Positions 13,865 to 24,259 of a DNA stretch of 64,000 nt are shown piece by piece. The number at the start of each line of letters is the position of its first letter. Positions within the stretch are counted from its first letter, which is position 1. The position numbers were made by a program, and so were the translations under genes. The stretch comes from Cucumis sativus (lineage: Eukaryota > Streptophyta > Magnoliopsida > Cucurbitales > Cucurbitaceae): NCBI RefSeq assembly GCF_000004075.3, contig NC_026658.2, positions 17,968,075-18,032,074 of the forward strand. Direction: 5' to 3'. The notes under the pieces are model-generated. The model saw nothing but the letters and a program-made list of their open reading frames with translations. It was not told the origin of the DNA and searched no databases.

Positions 13865-14034
13865 TTAAACTAATATTTGAATTTATTCAAATGTTTTATC
13901 GTAAACTTTATATTATAATGTATCACTATACATTAAACTTTATATGAATCCAGTTCACGTTAAATTAATATTTGAACTTATTCAAATGTTTTATCGTAAA
14001 CTTTATATTATAATGTATCACTATACATTAAACT
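13865..14034. repeat. Two-copy direct repeat, 95 bp period
   Basis: A block of about 75 bp starting TTAAACTAATATTTGAATTT at 13865 recurs at 13960 (TTAAATTAATATTTGAACTT) and continues nearly identically through the phrase TGTATCACTATACATTAAACT. About 20 bp of unrelated sequence separates the copies. Confidence 0.85.
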
Positions 14035-14149
14035 AATTCCTAAAGTAATTTTGAACCTTTCAAATTATAACAAATATAAATAAATCTCATTACCCTTTAC
14101 AAGCTACGAAGAGGACCTAATAGACCTACATATCAGAAGCTACAATAAT

Positions 14150-15270
14150 CTGAGATTAATTGGCTAAATTCATTAATTACATTAATTAATATTCGTTAAC
14201 TGTGAGTACACTCCACTAAAGACTCATAGCTGAACTCTTCTCACTGTAGATATATTTCTATGTCCACGGATATAGACCAATAACAATAAGTTAGTCTTTC
14301 ATGAGTGTTTGTAACATTAGTTAGGTCAATTTACCATTTTACCCCTAGGTTACCTCTAATCCTTAAATATCAGCACTCCTCTAATGAACAACCTATTTAT
14401 GATCCTACCAATAAATAGAAACCCCTCATACCATAGAGAGAGTAGAGCCCTTTATTCAAAAACTGAAGATACCATTTAAGAGAACACTCATCTACTTACC
14501 ATAAAGTAGTGAATGAGTGAATTTCATCTTATGTAATTATGTTTCTAGCTCCCCACATGGTCTTGTCCCCAAAATGATAAGCTTATTGAGTCGACGATCT
14601 AGTCACTCTCACTCGTACAAATCAAAGGACAATCCCTCACGAACAGGAGTTCATAACGCACTCAGGATTAAGACTAAGTTACCTAGGTCATCCTAGTGAA
14701 ATAAAATCCTAACTAGTTAACGGAGTTACATCTAGTGGTTACTATTTTGCGGTCCGATCTTATGCAAACTCATTGCATAAGATACCCTCACTCGCATGTC
14801 AACTACACGAACACGTTGAATCATTGCATTTATATCAAATACAAAGTGAATCGTATCAATAATGTACCATGATAAAGTATCCAACCTTATCCCCATGCTA
14901 TAGATCATTTAAACTGATCTTGAACATTGATCCTTGTATGTCTTTACATACTGTTCAAGACTTGTAACGACCCAACTTTTCTAAGTAAGTCGAAGTCGTT
15001 AATTACAAACAAAGACCTGAGTTTACACAAAAATCTCAAATTCAAATAAATTCAAAGTCTCAAAGAAAACAATTTTTTATTTGGGTCCTGTTTAAAATAA
15101 CCAAAACTTTTAAAGAAAAGCTTCAAATCACTCGTTCATGAATTCAGTTAAACCACAAAATTTTCTAAACAGTCTCAAGTACTAAAACAAAACATTAAGC
15201 GGAAGCAAATTAAAATATCCCCTACGGCAATCACGCTTCCTTCGTGCCCCTCGCCGATCTGCCTCCCTTG
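14150..15270. mobile_element. Probable non-coding retroelement/LTR remnant
   Basis: This stretch is more GC-balanced than its surroundings and has no open frame. It has the look of LTR or non-autonomous retroelement sequence. From about 14964 it contains TGTAACGACCCAACTTTTC, a phrase I associate with the edges of plant LTRs. I could not define both ends or a target duplication, so the class and boundaries are inference. Confidence 0.4.
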
Positions 15271-15364
15271 TTACATTTGCTTGAAAAAATTAAACATAAA
15301 ATGGGTGAGTATTACTGGTCCCGTTAGAGGAAAAATAATTTGTTGACTTCCTATTGGGGTACCA

Positions 15365-15530
15365 TGCACAGTCACAGTCTGTGATCCCGTAGGATACACA
15401 TTATCAGTCACAGTCTTGTGATCCCGTAGGATACACATAATCAGTCTAATGCCCCGAGGGACGTACATATCAATCTAGTGTTTTGCAGAAACACATATCA
15501 GTTTAATGCTCCCGAAGGATGCATAATAAG
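15365..15530. repeat. Short tandem array, about 37 bp unit
   Basis: The phrase CAGTC...GTGATCCCGTAGGATACACA occurs at 15371 and 15407 with a 37 bp period. More diverged units follow (AATGCCCCGAGGGACGTACA, AATGCTCCCGAAGGATGCAT) up to about 15530, next to the truncated end of the copia element. Confidence 0.75.
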
Positions 15531-17478
15531 GAGGTGTGAGGACTCATATTCAATGTGAACACCACATAGGCAGCAACTTTAGCCCAAAACTTTTCTTATA
15601 GAATGACATATTATAATAGACACCTTACTCTTTCCATTATAGTTCTATTTAGTCTTTCTGCCACTTTATTTTGTTGAGGTGTAGTCACAGTTTTGTGTCT
15701 TGTTATTCCACTTTTCCTGCAGACATTATTAAACTCCTCTCCACAAAACTCCAAACCATTATCAGTTCTAAGGTATTTAACCTCTTTATCAGTTTATTTT
15801 TCTATCATTAGTTTCCATTCTTTAAAATTTTCAAAAGCTTGATCCTTCGTTTTTAAAAAATAAATCCAACTTTTTTTTGAAAAATCATTTGTAAAGGATA
15901 GAAAATAACTTGAGCCACTTAGTCTTGGAGTGGATACTAGACCCCACAGATCTGAATAGATGTAGTCTAGAATTCCTTTAGTTATGTGTTGTGCTTTGGT
16001 GAAGCTTTGTTTCCTTGTTTTGCCTAGCACACAATGTTCACAAAAGGACAGTTTGTTGCATATTTCTTAAGGCAGAATCCCTTGCTTAAATAGGGCCTCA
16101 AGTCCCTTCTTACTTATATGAGACAATCTTTTATGCCAAAGGTCGGCCTCTGTTAAGTTTAGGGATGTCACATTGTTTGCCTCCTCTATCATTTCAACTC
16201 CTTTTATTATGAACAGATCATTTACCTTTTTCCCAACCAAGACTTCTTTAGATCCCATAAAGACTTGGAAAACTCCACCTTTCCCTTTATATTCACATCC
16301 TAGAGAGTCTAGCATTCCTAAGAAGATTCAGTTTCTTTTAAGGTGGGGAACATGTCTTACATTTCTAAGGAGTTTCACAGTCTCGTCCTTCAGTTTCATG
16401 GTAACTGATTCAATTCCAGCAATGCTTCAGGCATTATTATTCCCCATGAACACATATTCTCCACTGATTTCCTTATATGTATAGAACCATTTCTAAAAGG
16501 TGTCATATGGTAGGTACATCTAGAGTCTAGAACCAAATCATGTTTTCCTAGGGGACTTACATGGTTGACTTGGTCTAAGGTTGATGCTAATGCATCAGTG
16601 TAGGTAAAAGAGCTTTCTACTATGGAAGCTTCTGGTTGTTTCACTTTATTGTCTTTTTCTTTTTATTGATTCTTTCTCTTAAGAAAGAAACATTCTTGTA
16701 TTAGGTGTCCCTTCTTTTTACAATATTTACACTTCTTTTTCTGTTTAGCTTTCGTTTCTTCACTAGAAAAAGGTTTGTTACTGTTTTTACCTTGGTTGTT
16801 TTGGGATTTACCTCTGACAAACAATCCATCTCCACTCTGATTTTCTTTATGTGATGACTGTATTTCCAATTCTCTAGTTTTGAGGGCTGATATTATGACA
16901 TTTGTTTTGACTGATTCTCTTCCATATTTTAGTGCATTTTTCACTTCTTTGTAGCCTTGGGTAGGAAATTTAGTAGTACAAATGCCTCATTTTCATCATC
17001 GAGTTTATCTTCAAGGCTTTTAAAGTTAGAAACTATTTTCTTGAACTCATCTAAGTTTTCTGTTAGGGTTTTTGAAGAATCCATTTTATATGTGAAAATT
17101 TTTTCCCTTAGACATATCTTGTTTGGAAGATCTTTGGTGGCATAGAGACTTTCTAACTTTTTCCAGACTTTGTGAGCTGTCTCTTCTTCTAGTACTTGCC
17201 TAATTATATTGTCGCTTATGTTTAGTATTAGTGTTCCATAGGCAATTAATTTTATTTCTTCTTTTTGTGTTGCTGTGAGGATTGTTGGAAGTTCTAAAGG
17301 ATCTAAAAGGGCTTTGTGAGCCTTTTGCTGTCCTAGCAAGGCTTTGATCTTTGCTTTCCATAAGGCAAAGTCTCCCTTTCCATCGAACTTCTTGATTTCT
17401 ACTCTTGCTATAGCCATTTTCAGGCCTGTCTTTCTCTTATTTTCTCCAAGATTCAATTTCTTGAAATCAAGAACCTTA

Positions 17479-17490
17479 CTCTGATACCAA
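17479..17490 (-). other. Primer-binding site for initiator Met-tRNA
   Basis: The minus strand reads TTGGTATCAGAG, the standard plant retrotransposon site complementary to the 3' end of initiator Met-tRNA. It lies two bases inside the presumed LTR edge (CA on the minus strand at 17494-17493). It fixes the orientation of the copia element and the inner border of its 5' LTR. Confidence 0.85.
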
Positions 17491-17492
17491 TT

Positions 17493-18000
17493 TGTTGGAC
17501 CTGATTTGTTTTCTTTTAACTTTGGGCCTCAATTGTGCAGGATTTTAAGAATACTTGGAGGAAAGAAGGCCATATTGAAAGATGAGGGAATTAACCCTGC
17601 ATGTTAGAGAGAGGAAAACTACGCAAAGAAAGGAAAAAGGGGTTCATTTTACCTTTTCTTTTCTTCTTCTCCTTTGATATTCTCTCTTGTAAACAAACCC
17701 TAGACGCTTTGATTCTTTGTGAATTTAATTGAGTAGTAGTGATTCACAGTAAAGTAGAGATGAAGGAAAGGGGGGAAGAATGCTCAAGTGTTTTTACATG
17801 GTTCCGCCAAAATTATGCCTACGTCCACGGGGAATGAACATTTCTTATTTATGAAGAGGAGTATACAAAATCTCTCTTTTTCTCTCTTCCTTTTCTTGTA
17901 GATGAAGAAGGATATGAATGTTTGAATGCAACTATACATATTTATAGGTGGTTACATATCATGAGTAGTTAAAAAAAATATGTAATACTTATGCTCTTCG
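17493..18000 (-). repeat. 5' LTR of the copia element (outer end unresolved)
   Basis: The inner edge is the TG/CA dinucleotide at 17493-17494 beside the primer-binding site. Inside, the minus strand reads GTGGACGTAGGC ... GGAACCATGTAAA (about 17835-17790), a motif common in the R-U5 region of plant copia LTRs. The outer edge and target duplication could not be identified; about 18000 is an estimate. Confidence 0.6.
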
Positions 18001-18208
18001 GTTGGAATTCATTCTGTTTGTCTATTTTTGTTTTTGTTTATTTGTTTGTTTGGTTTGGTTGGTGGTTGGCAGGTATGTGCTTGATGGGTTTGCTTGGTTA
18101 GATAAATAAAAGAAATTGGAGCACAACATAACATAACAAAGTGAAAATAATAATTTTCATAATAGGATAAGAAAATAAAAAAACACACTGAAAGTGTTGT
18201 TACAAACT

Positions 18209-19956
18209 TCAACAATTCCAGAAGGGATAAACTGGGTTCATATTAGGGGAAAAAAAGCCAAAATTTTGCTCAACTCCAGGTGCTTTAAGATCCTCATTGA
18301 ACATTTCGAACAAAACGACATCATATTTGAGATTGGGCCTTTTGGGGGTTCCAACTCCACTTGTGACATGTTTCACAAGGTTTTTGTTATAAGTCAATGC
18401 ATTCTCAACGCTCGTGAATGGTTCGTTTCCATTGGTGGGCCACCCAGTCTCTGATATCCCAATTCTTATTTCTCCAGCGTCAATCTTCTCCAGAGCTGCA
18501 TAGAATGAATCCACCATAGCGTCGAACAGATTGAAGTACTGTAAATTTCCATCAACCACAACAGGGGTAGAGGATGTGAAGAGTGCGTAATTGAGTGAGA
18601 TTTGTTGTGGGTTTGATGCGTAGGCAAAATATGGGTACACATTCACCAATATTGGTGCCCCCGAAGATCCTAACACATTTGCGATGTCTTTCATTATTCC
18701 AGCAGCACTGCCTGTGAACGCTCCCGCTGAAGGGGGGTATGACACTCCCAATGCTGTCATGGCTACTACTGTTGTCACCTGCACATTTTTAATTTACTCA
18801 AAATCATACTATATACTTCTACCTATTTGATTTCTAAGATCTTAATTAATTAATACATGTTTCTTTGTGAATAATTTTAAAATTTTAAATTAAAATAACT
18901 TCTCTCAGCTTTAAAATCATTATAATCATACACCCTTTTTATCACTCAAAATTAATTTAACATTTAATTTTATACTTTTAGATCTAACTTGTATGTCATT
19001 AAGATTGAATTTTCAATAATTAACGTCTATAGTAAACATTTTATTTTTTTTTATTTTTTAAAATCAAACCTATAACCTCGTTCTCAGCCATGTTGACAAA
19101 AAAATCTGAAAATAGAAAGCTAATGGAAAATTTTAAGACAATAAAGGTTAAAAGACTATACATATACATATATAGTTACTTTTAAGTAAAAATGGTCTAT
19201 GTATGGAAAAACTAACTTAGATATATATTTACAAACTACAACTCTAAATTTTTAGGGGACAAAATGAAACCAAAACTTGTCTCTCTTTTTTTTTAATTTA
19301 TGAAAAAGTTGAAAATTATAAAATTCTTCAAATAATATACCAATAAAAAAAAAAATCATATAGAAACTAAATTTGTAATTTAACCCCAATAGATTGTCAC
19401 ACCTTAATGTCGCTTTTAATGCCGACGTCGACAAGGGCCTGCATTATATTTTTAATGCCATTGGCAACAAAAGGTGCAGCTGCATCACCAGGAACAACTT
19501 CATTGCCAATAGTGATATAAGCAATGTTGACATTCTTGTAATAAGGAACCACATTAGCATTAACCCAAGCATTTGCGGCTAATTGGTTTGTAGCAAACCC
19601 CTGTATGTCTTCATTTCTCGTCCCTAGCCACAACACTAAATCTTTCTTACCTTGCAAAGCATCAAGAACCCCATGGTTGGGCTCAAATAACCGTAGAATA
19701 TTAATCCCACATCGTCCGTATAGGTTTATGACATCACTCGGTGTTGGAAGATTATCGCCATTCAACCCATAGTTGACTCCAAGGGTGCCGAAGCCACCTA
19801 GAACACAAAGTTGAACACATCAAAACAAAGAAGGTAAAGAAGAAAGGAATAGAGAAAGAAAACAAAGTTACAACATGTAGAAGTACTTATAGGAGGGATT
19901 TGATGAGAAAAGAGAGAGAGCAACAGAAGAAAGGAAGTAGGAAAGAAGAAGTCCAT
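18209..19956 (-). CDS. Beta-1,3-glucanase (glycoside hydrolase 17), downstream copy, 344 aa
   Basis: Minus-strand exons are 19956-19887, 19797-19403 and 18778-18209, all GT-AG and in frame. The first 23 residues (MDFFFPTSFLLLLSLFSHQI...) are a signal peptide, so the product is secreted to the wall. The mature part opens LGVNYGLNGDNLP, the usual GH17 start. The predicted acid catalyst is in IGNEVVPG (about E123) and the nucleophile is in ISETGWP (about E265). VNVYPYFAY, VVFDG-like VVVDGNLQY and FEMFNEDLK are also present. The protein ends YPFWNC without the C-terminal extension of vacuolar class I enzymes. The family hydrolyses beta-1,3-glucan (callose or fungal wall), often as PR-2 defence proteins. 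It is a tandem duplicate of the gene at 21402-23011, with an identical exon plan. Confidence 0.95.
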
Positions 19957-20010
19957 GGGGTGTGAATGATGGTATTTCTTTTTCTGTGATAAGCAATGGG
20001 AAAATGAAGA

Positions 20011-20139
20011 AAATTTATAGGGAATTGAATATGGGAATTTGGTAATTCCGTTTAAGGAAACAGAAAGGTAAAATAGGAGGTGGGCATTCTATATAATATT
20101 TGAGTGTACTTAACAAACATTCACGCATGTCGGCACGTG
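20011..20139 (-). promoter_or_regulatory. TATA box and G-box of the downstream glucanase gene
   Basis: The minus strand has CTATAAATTT at 20020-20011, about 55-65 bases upstream of the ATG, which fits a plant TATA box with a short leader. A palindromic CACGTG (G-box/ABRE core, within GGCACGTGTC) lies at 20134-20139, about 115 bases further up. This is the kind of site bound by bZIP or bHLH factors. Function is inferred from position only. Confidence 0.55.
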
Positions 20140-20349
20140 TCGGTTAATGACTCCGGACTAGCTAATGATAATGTGGCCATTTTGATTTGTCATTTTTTGG
20201 ACAATTAGATTCTTTTTTTTTCTTCTTTTAAATATATTTAGGTATTCTTTGTTATTAACGAATATTAGATGAGTTTTATGGGATGTTTTTTTTGTCTTTT
20301 ATATTTTCTGTTTTGAACAGAAAACGATTGTGAGGTAATCAATTGGAAA

Positions 20350-20353
<4 letters not shown>

Positions 20354-20397
<44 letters not shown>
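20354..20397. repeat. (AT)n microsatellite
   Basis: An uninterrupted AT dinucleotide run of about 44 bases lies in the upstream region of the glucanase gene. Confidence 0.95.
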
Positions 20398-20399
<2 letters not shown>

Positions 20400-20889
20400 G
20401 TTACCAAATGGAGACAGAGGAAAAAGAACAGAAACAAATAAAAGAATTATTCTACTCTTTTCTCTTCATTATTGTGCATAACACTCTCATCCCCTCTACA
20501 ATCTAAAACACTCATCAACCAACTCTTATTACGTTACTTAATATTTTCTCTTATTATTACTATTATCATCATGGATAAGATACACCACTTTTTGAATTGG
20601 TTAATTTGTTAAGTTATTTGTAAAAATAATTTTTCTTAGAGTAAATAAGTTAGTAATTAAAACGGGTGAGAGAATGAGTAAAATAGTTGTTAAAGATTTG
20701 ATCAAAGAATTTTTTATGTTTTGAAGTAGTTTAAATATGTGCTAAATATAAGCAAGATACCGTAGATTGAGTAGTTATCTTGTTAAGTATAAATACAACT
20801 CTTGTAAATGAAAAAATATATTTTTTTCTCAGAATTTAGGATTTATAAGCTCACAAAAACAAAAGTAAGAATAAAATATCACTGTGGTT

Positions 20890-21070
20890 CACATTCTTTT
20901 CGATTTGAGTTCCTATAGTTTGAATACACATTCTTTTCGATTTGAGTTCATATAGTTTGAATAGATCTTAAATTTAGAATCTAAAAAGAATTTGAAGGAC
21001 CTCAACATCATTTTAATAGATCTTAAATTTAGTTTCTAAAAATAATTTGAATAATTTGAAGGACCTGACA
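20890..21070. repeat. Two adjacent short tandem duplications
   Basis: A 37 bp unit (CACATTCTTTTCGATTTGAG...) occurs at 20890 and 20927. It is followed by a second duplicated block beginning AATAGATCTTAAATTTAG, seen near 20959 and again near 21016, each ending in TTGAAGGACCT. Confidence 0.8.
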
Positions 21071-21401
21071 AGGATGGAAGATAGTTATAATATTTTATAA
21101 ATAGTTTCAATTATTTTAAAAAATGAATATTCTTTTTAATGAACATATATATATATATATAGTAATAAAACATATTTGGTAAGTATTTTAGTAAATAATG
21201 GTACATATATGGAGTATAAACAAGGAATGAAACAGCAATATATCCCTCATATTTTTAAAACGTGACCAACATTGATGAAATATTAGTTAAATGGGAAGTA
21301 CATTTATAAAGTTAAAAAAGAACCGTAACCATTAAAGGTGAAGGTAGTAGGTAATATACAATGGAAAATGAAGATTTTGGTAGGGAGGGGAGATGGGTTA
21401 T

Positions 21402-23011
21402 TCAACAATTCCAAAAAGAATAAACTGGATTCATACTGGGATCAAAGAAGCCAAAATTCTGCTCAACTCCAGGCGACTTAAGATCCTCATTGAACATTTC
21501 AAACAAAACAACGTCATATTGGAGATTGGGCATTCTGGGGGTTCCAACTCCACTGCTCACATGTTCCACAATATTTTTGTTATAAGTCAGTGCATTTTCA
21601 ACGCTCGTGAATGGCTCGTTTCCTTTGGTGGGCCACCCAGTCTCTGATATCCCGATTCTCACTCCCTCAACGCCAATCTTCTCCAGCGCTGCATAGAATG
21701 AATCCACCATGGCATCCAACAAATTGAAGTACTGCAAATCTCCATCTACTACTACCGGGCTTGTGGATGTGAACAATGCGTAACTCATTGATATTTGTTG
21801 TGGGTTTGATGCGTAAGCGAAATATGGGTACACATTCACCAATATTGGTGCACATGAAGATTCTAACACATTTCCGATGTCTTTCATTGTTCTAGCGGCG
21901 ATTGCTGAGAATGCCCCGGCCGAAGGTGGGGATGACACTTCCAATACTGTCATGGCTACCACTGTTGTCACCTGTAAATGTTTAATTTACTAAAAACTAA
22001 ATTCTTTTGTGTACTTGGACTTGGAATTAATAGATCATATAAGTTACGCATTATTCCTTTTGAAAAATGGCGTTCACACCAAGTCCAAATATAGAATACG
22101 AATCCAAAATTTTAAAATTATAAAGATTAGACTATATATAGAAAACCTAACTCAAATATTATTCACATTACAAGTGATTTATAAGGGATAAAATGAATCT
22201 AAATCCAAATCTCATTAATCAAATTAAATCTGCTACCACTCAAAATTACTTTATTATTATTATTATTATTATTAATTTATAAAAACTTTGAAACATACCT
22301 CAGTACAAAAAATCATTTTTATTTAATCTCTTATGAAATCCTAACCCTTTTAAGTGTATTCCAAAGTCAAAATAATAGTAACGAAGAAATCAAAACAATA
22401 TCCAATCAAATGAAAAATGTAACAAAACCAAATTCATAATTTAATTCAATAAAGCATTCATTACCTTAATGTCGCTTTGGACGCCCGCATTATCAAGCGC
22501 TTGCATCATATTTTTAATGGCATTAGCAACAAATGGTGAAGCTGCATCGCCAGGGACAACTTCATTGCCAACAGTGATATAAGCAATATTGACATCCTTG
22601 TAATAACGAACCACATTAGCATTAACCCAAGCATTAGCCACTTCTTGATTTGTAGCAAACCCCTCAATGTCTTCATTCCTTGTACCTAGCCACAACACTA
22701 AATTTTCCTTGCCACACAAAGCATGAAGAATCTCATGGTTGGGCTCGAATATCCGAACAATATTTATCCCACATCGTTCGTATAAGTTTATCACTTCATT
22801 TGGTTTTGGAAGATTGTCGCTATTCAACCCATAGTTCACTCCAACTGCGCCAAACACACCTGTAACACAAAATTCCAACGTATTAAAAAGGAACAAATTA
22901 ACAAAATTTGTGGATATAAAACTTTAGGATTTGTTAATTACTTCTATGAAGGAATTGATGGGAAAATATGAAGATGAACAAAAGGGAAGTTGTAGGGAAG
23001 AATAAGGGCAT
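21402..23011 (-). CDS. Beta-1,3-glucanase (glycoside hydrolase 17), upstream copy, 344 aa
   Basis: Minus-strand exons are 23011-22942, 22859-22465 and 21971-21402, with the same sizes (70, 395 and 570 bases) as the downstream copy. A 23-residue hydrophobic signal peptide (MPLFFPTTSLLFIFIFSHQF...) precedes GVNYGLNSDNLPKP. The acid/base motif VGNEVVPG and nucleophile motif ISETGWP are intact, as are VNVYPYFAY and the YSFWNC end, so it looks functional. Differences from its partner are scattered substitutions such as CGKENLVLWL for QGKKDLVLWL. The two genes lie head to tail about 1.4 kb apart and clearly arose by tandem duplication. Expression differences cannot be judged from sequence. Confidence 0.95.
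22253..22276. repeat. (TTA)n microsatellite in glucanase intron 2
   Basis: Seven to eight TTA trinucleotides lie in the second intron of the upstream glucanase gene. Confidence 0.9.
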
Positions 23012-23085
23012 GGTGAGTTTTTTAGTGAAGAAGAAGAAGGGAAATAAGGTGTTGTTATGGTGAGAATAATGAGAAAATTTAAGGG

Positions 23086-23095
23086 AATTATTTAA
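23086..23095 (-). promoter_or_regulatory. TATA-like box of the upstream glucanase gene
   Basis: The minus strand reads TTTAAATAAT about 75-85 bases above the ATG at 23011. It is a weaker match than the box of the other copy, and the assignment rests on position. Confidence 0.4.
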
Positions 23096-23099
23096 AGGG

Positions 23100-24050
23100 A
23101 CTTTGGGAGATCAGAGTAATATTGAAATTTATTTTGGGAGCTCAATTTAAGGCATTAAAAAGGAAAGATATGAAATGTATATTCTATATAATGATTCCGC
23201 ATGTAATATATATGGAAATTAATTTTTCATTTTTTTTGCTTAAGTTTGGTTAATTATATTTTTTTCTCTCCATATTTTAATCTATTTAATTGAAATTTTA
23301 CTAAGTTTTTTCAAGAATAATAAAAAAAACACAACCATTTTCATTTTATATATAAAAAATACTAAATGACAAAAACTGATTGCAGTTTATTTGTTATAAA
23401 ATATAGTTTGATATGTGTTGAGCTTTTTTTAAAAAATTGGAAAGTTAGACTAAGCAGCTCCATATTTTTCTAATATTTTTTGAAATACAATAATTTTTTA
23501 ATACACAATGCATATAGAGGATTTTATTTTCTAATTAATGCTCATTTTTGGCTAATCCCTCTAATTAGATTTTTTGATTTTGTCTTTTTTTTATTGTTAA
23601 TTATCTATTATATATGGTAATTATTGGTATCTTTTTATTTATTGAGCTATCATTAGAATGAAATTTATTTAGGTGCACATCTATCTAAGATTGTACTTCT
23701 TTTTGTGTATCTTACTTAACTTTCGATTATACTTATTGCATAATAAACTATTCTTGATATAAATTCTTCTAAATTCTTTTAGTTTTTAAATTATTATAAA
23801 ATTGTTAAAATAACTTTTATATAAAAAAATATATATGAAATAGAAGTTAAACTAATTCAATGTTTAATTTTATACTTTTAAATACGAAATTTGCATTATT
23901 AAAATTGACTTTTGATGATTAAAAGCCTTTCTTAAAACTATTTTAATTTTTTTTAAAAAAAAAGTGCTGAACCACGATTTTTTGTAACGTTCTTTGCAAA
24001 GATACGTGTAATTCTAATATAAAAAACAAAAAATGATCTATCATTTTCAA
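23100..24050. other. AT-rich intergenic DNA
   Basis: No gene, RNA or structured repeat is recognisable here beyond A/T runs. Confidence 0.6.
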
Positions 24051-24057
24051 CACCATT

Positions 24058-24250
24058 GTTGTGACTTTACGAGTTATTTGGAATGAGAGGAACAACAAAA
24101 TATTTAAGGAGACAGAAAAAAGTAACATTGAGATTTGGGATGACATCCAAGCTACATCGGGCTTTTGGTCTAGTAGATCAAAGCTATTTACAAACTATAG
24201 CGTTAGTTCTATTGCTTTATATATCAACATTTTTGTGTAACTTTATATGG
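24058..24250 (+). mobile_element. LINE retrotransposon 3'-end relic
   Basis: The plus strand reads VIWNERNNKIFKE...IEIWDDIQ...FWSS...KLFTNYSVSSI, which matches the tail that follows the reverse-transcriptase zinc-binding domain of plant L1-type LINEs (W-ERN-RIF, a degenerate EVWD motif, then an F-NYS-I end). It stops at about 24240. No reverse transcriptase lies upstream, which fits the 5' truncation usual for LINE copies. No poly(A) tail or target duplication was found. Confidence 0.75.
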
Positions 24251-24259
24251 CCTTATCTC

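Larger units (their letters stand above)
15535..18000 (-). mobile_element. Decayed Ty1/copia retrotransposon, 5' part only
   Basis: Read on the minus strand, the order is LTR, primer-binding site, gag, protease and integrase. Gag (17456-16941) has the UBN2-type start (KFDGKGDFALWKAKIKALL), followed by a zinc knuckle CKYCKKKGHLIQEC near 16690. The protease motif is altered to DSRCTYHM where DSG is expected (near 16540). A GAG-pre-integrase motif (LWHKRLSHISKKGLEAL) lies near 16110, and the integrase core runs to about 15540 with DLWG and the phrase RTDNGLEFC. Stops and frame changes break it up, and no reverse transcriptase or RNase H follows before 15530, so the 3' half is missing. The order is that of copia elements. 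It lies directly beyond the 3' end of a glucanase gene. Confidence 0.9.
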
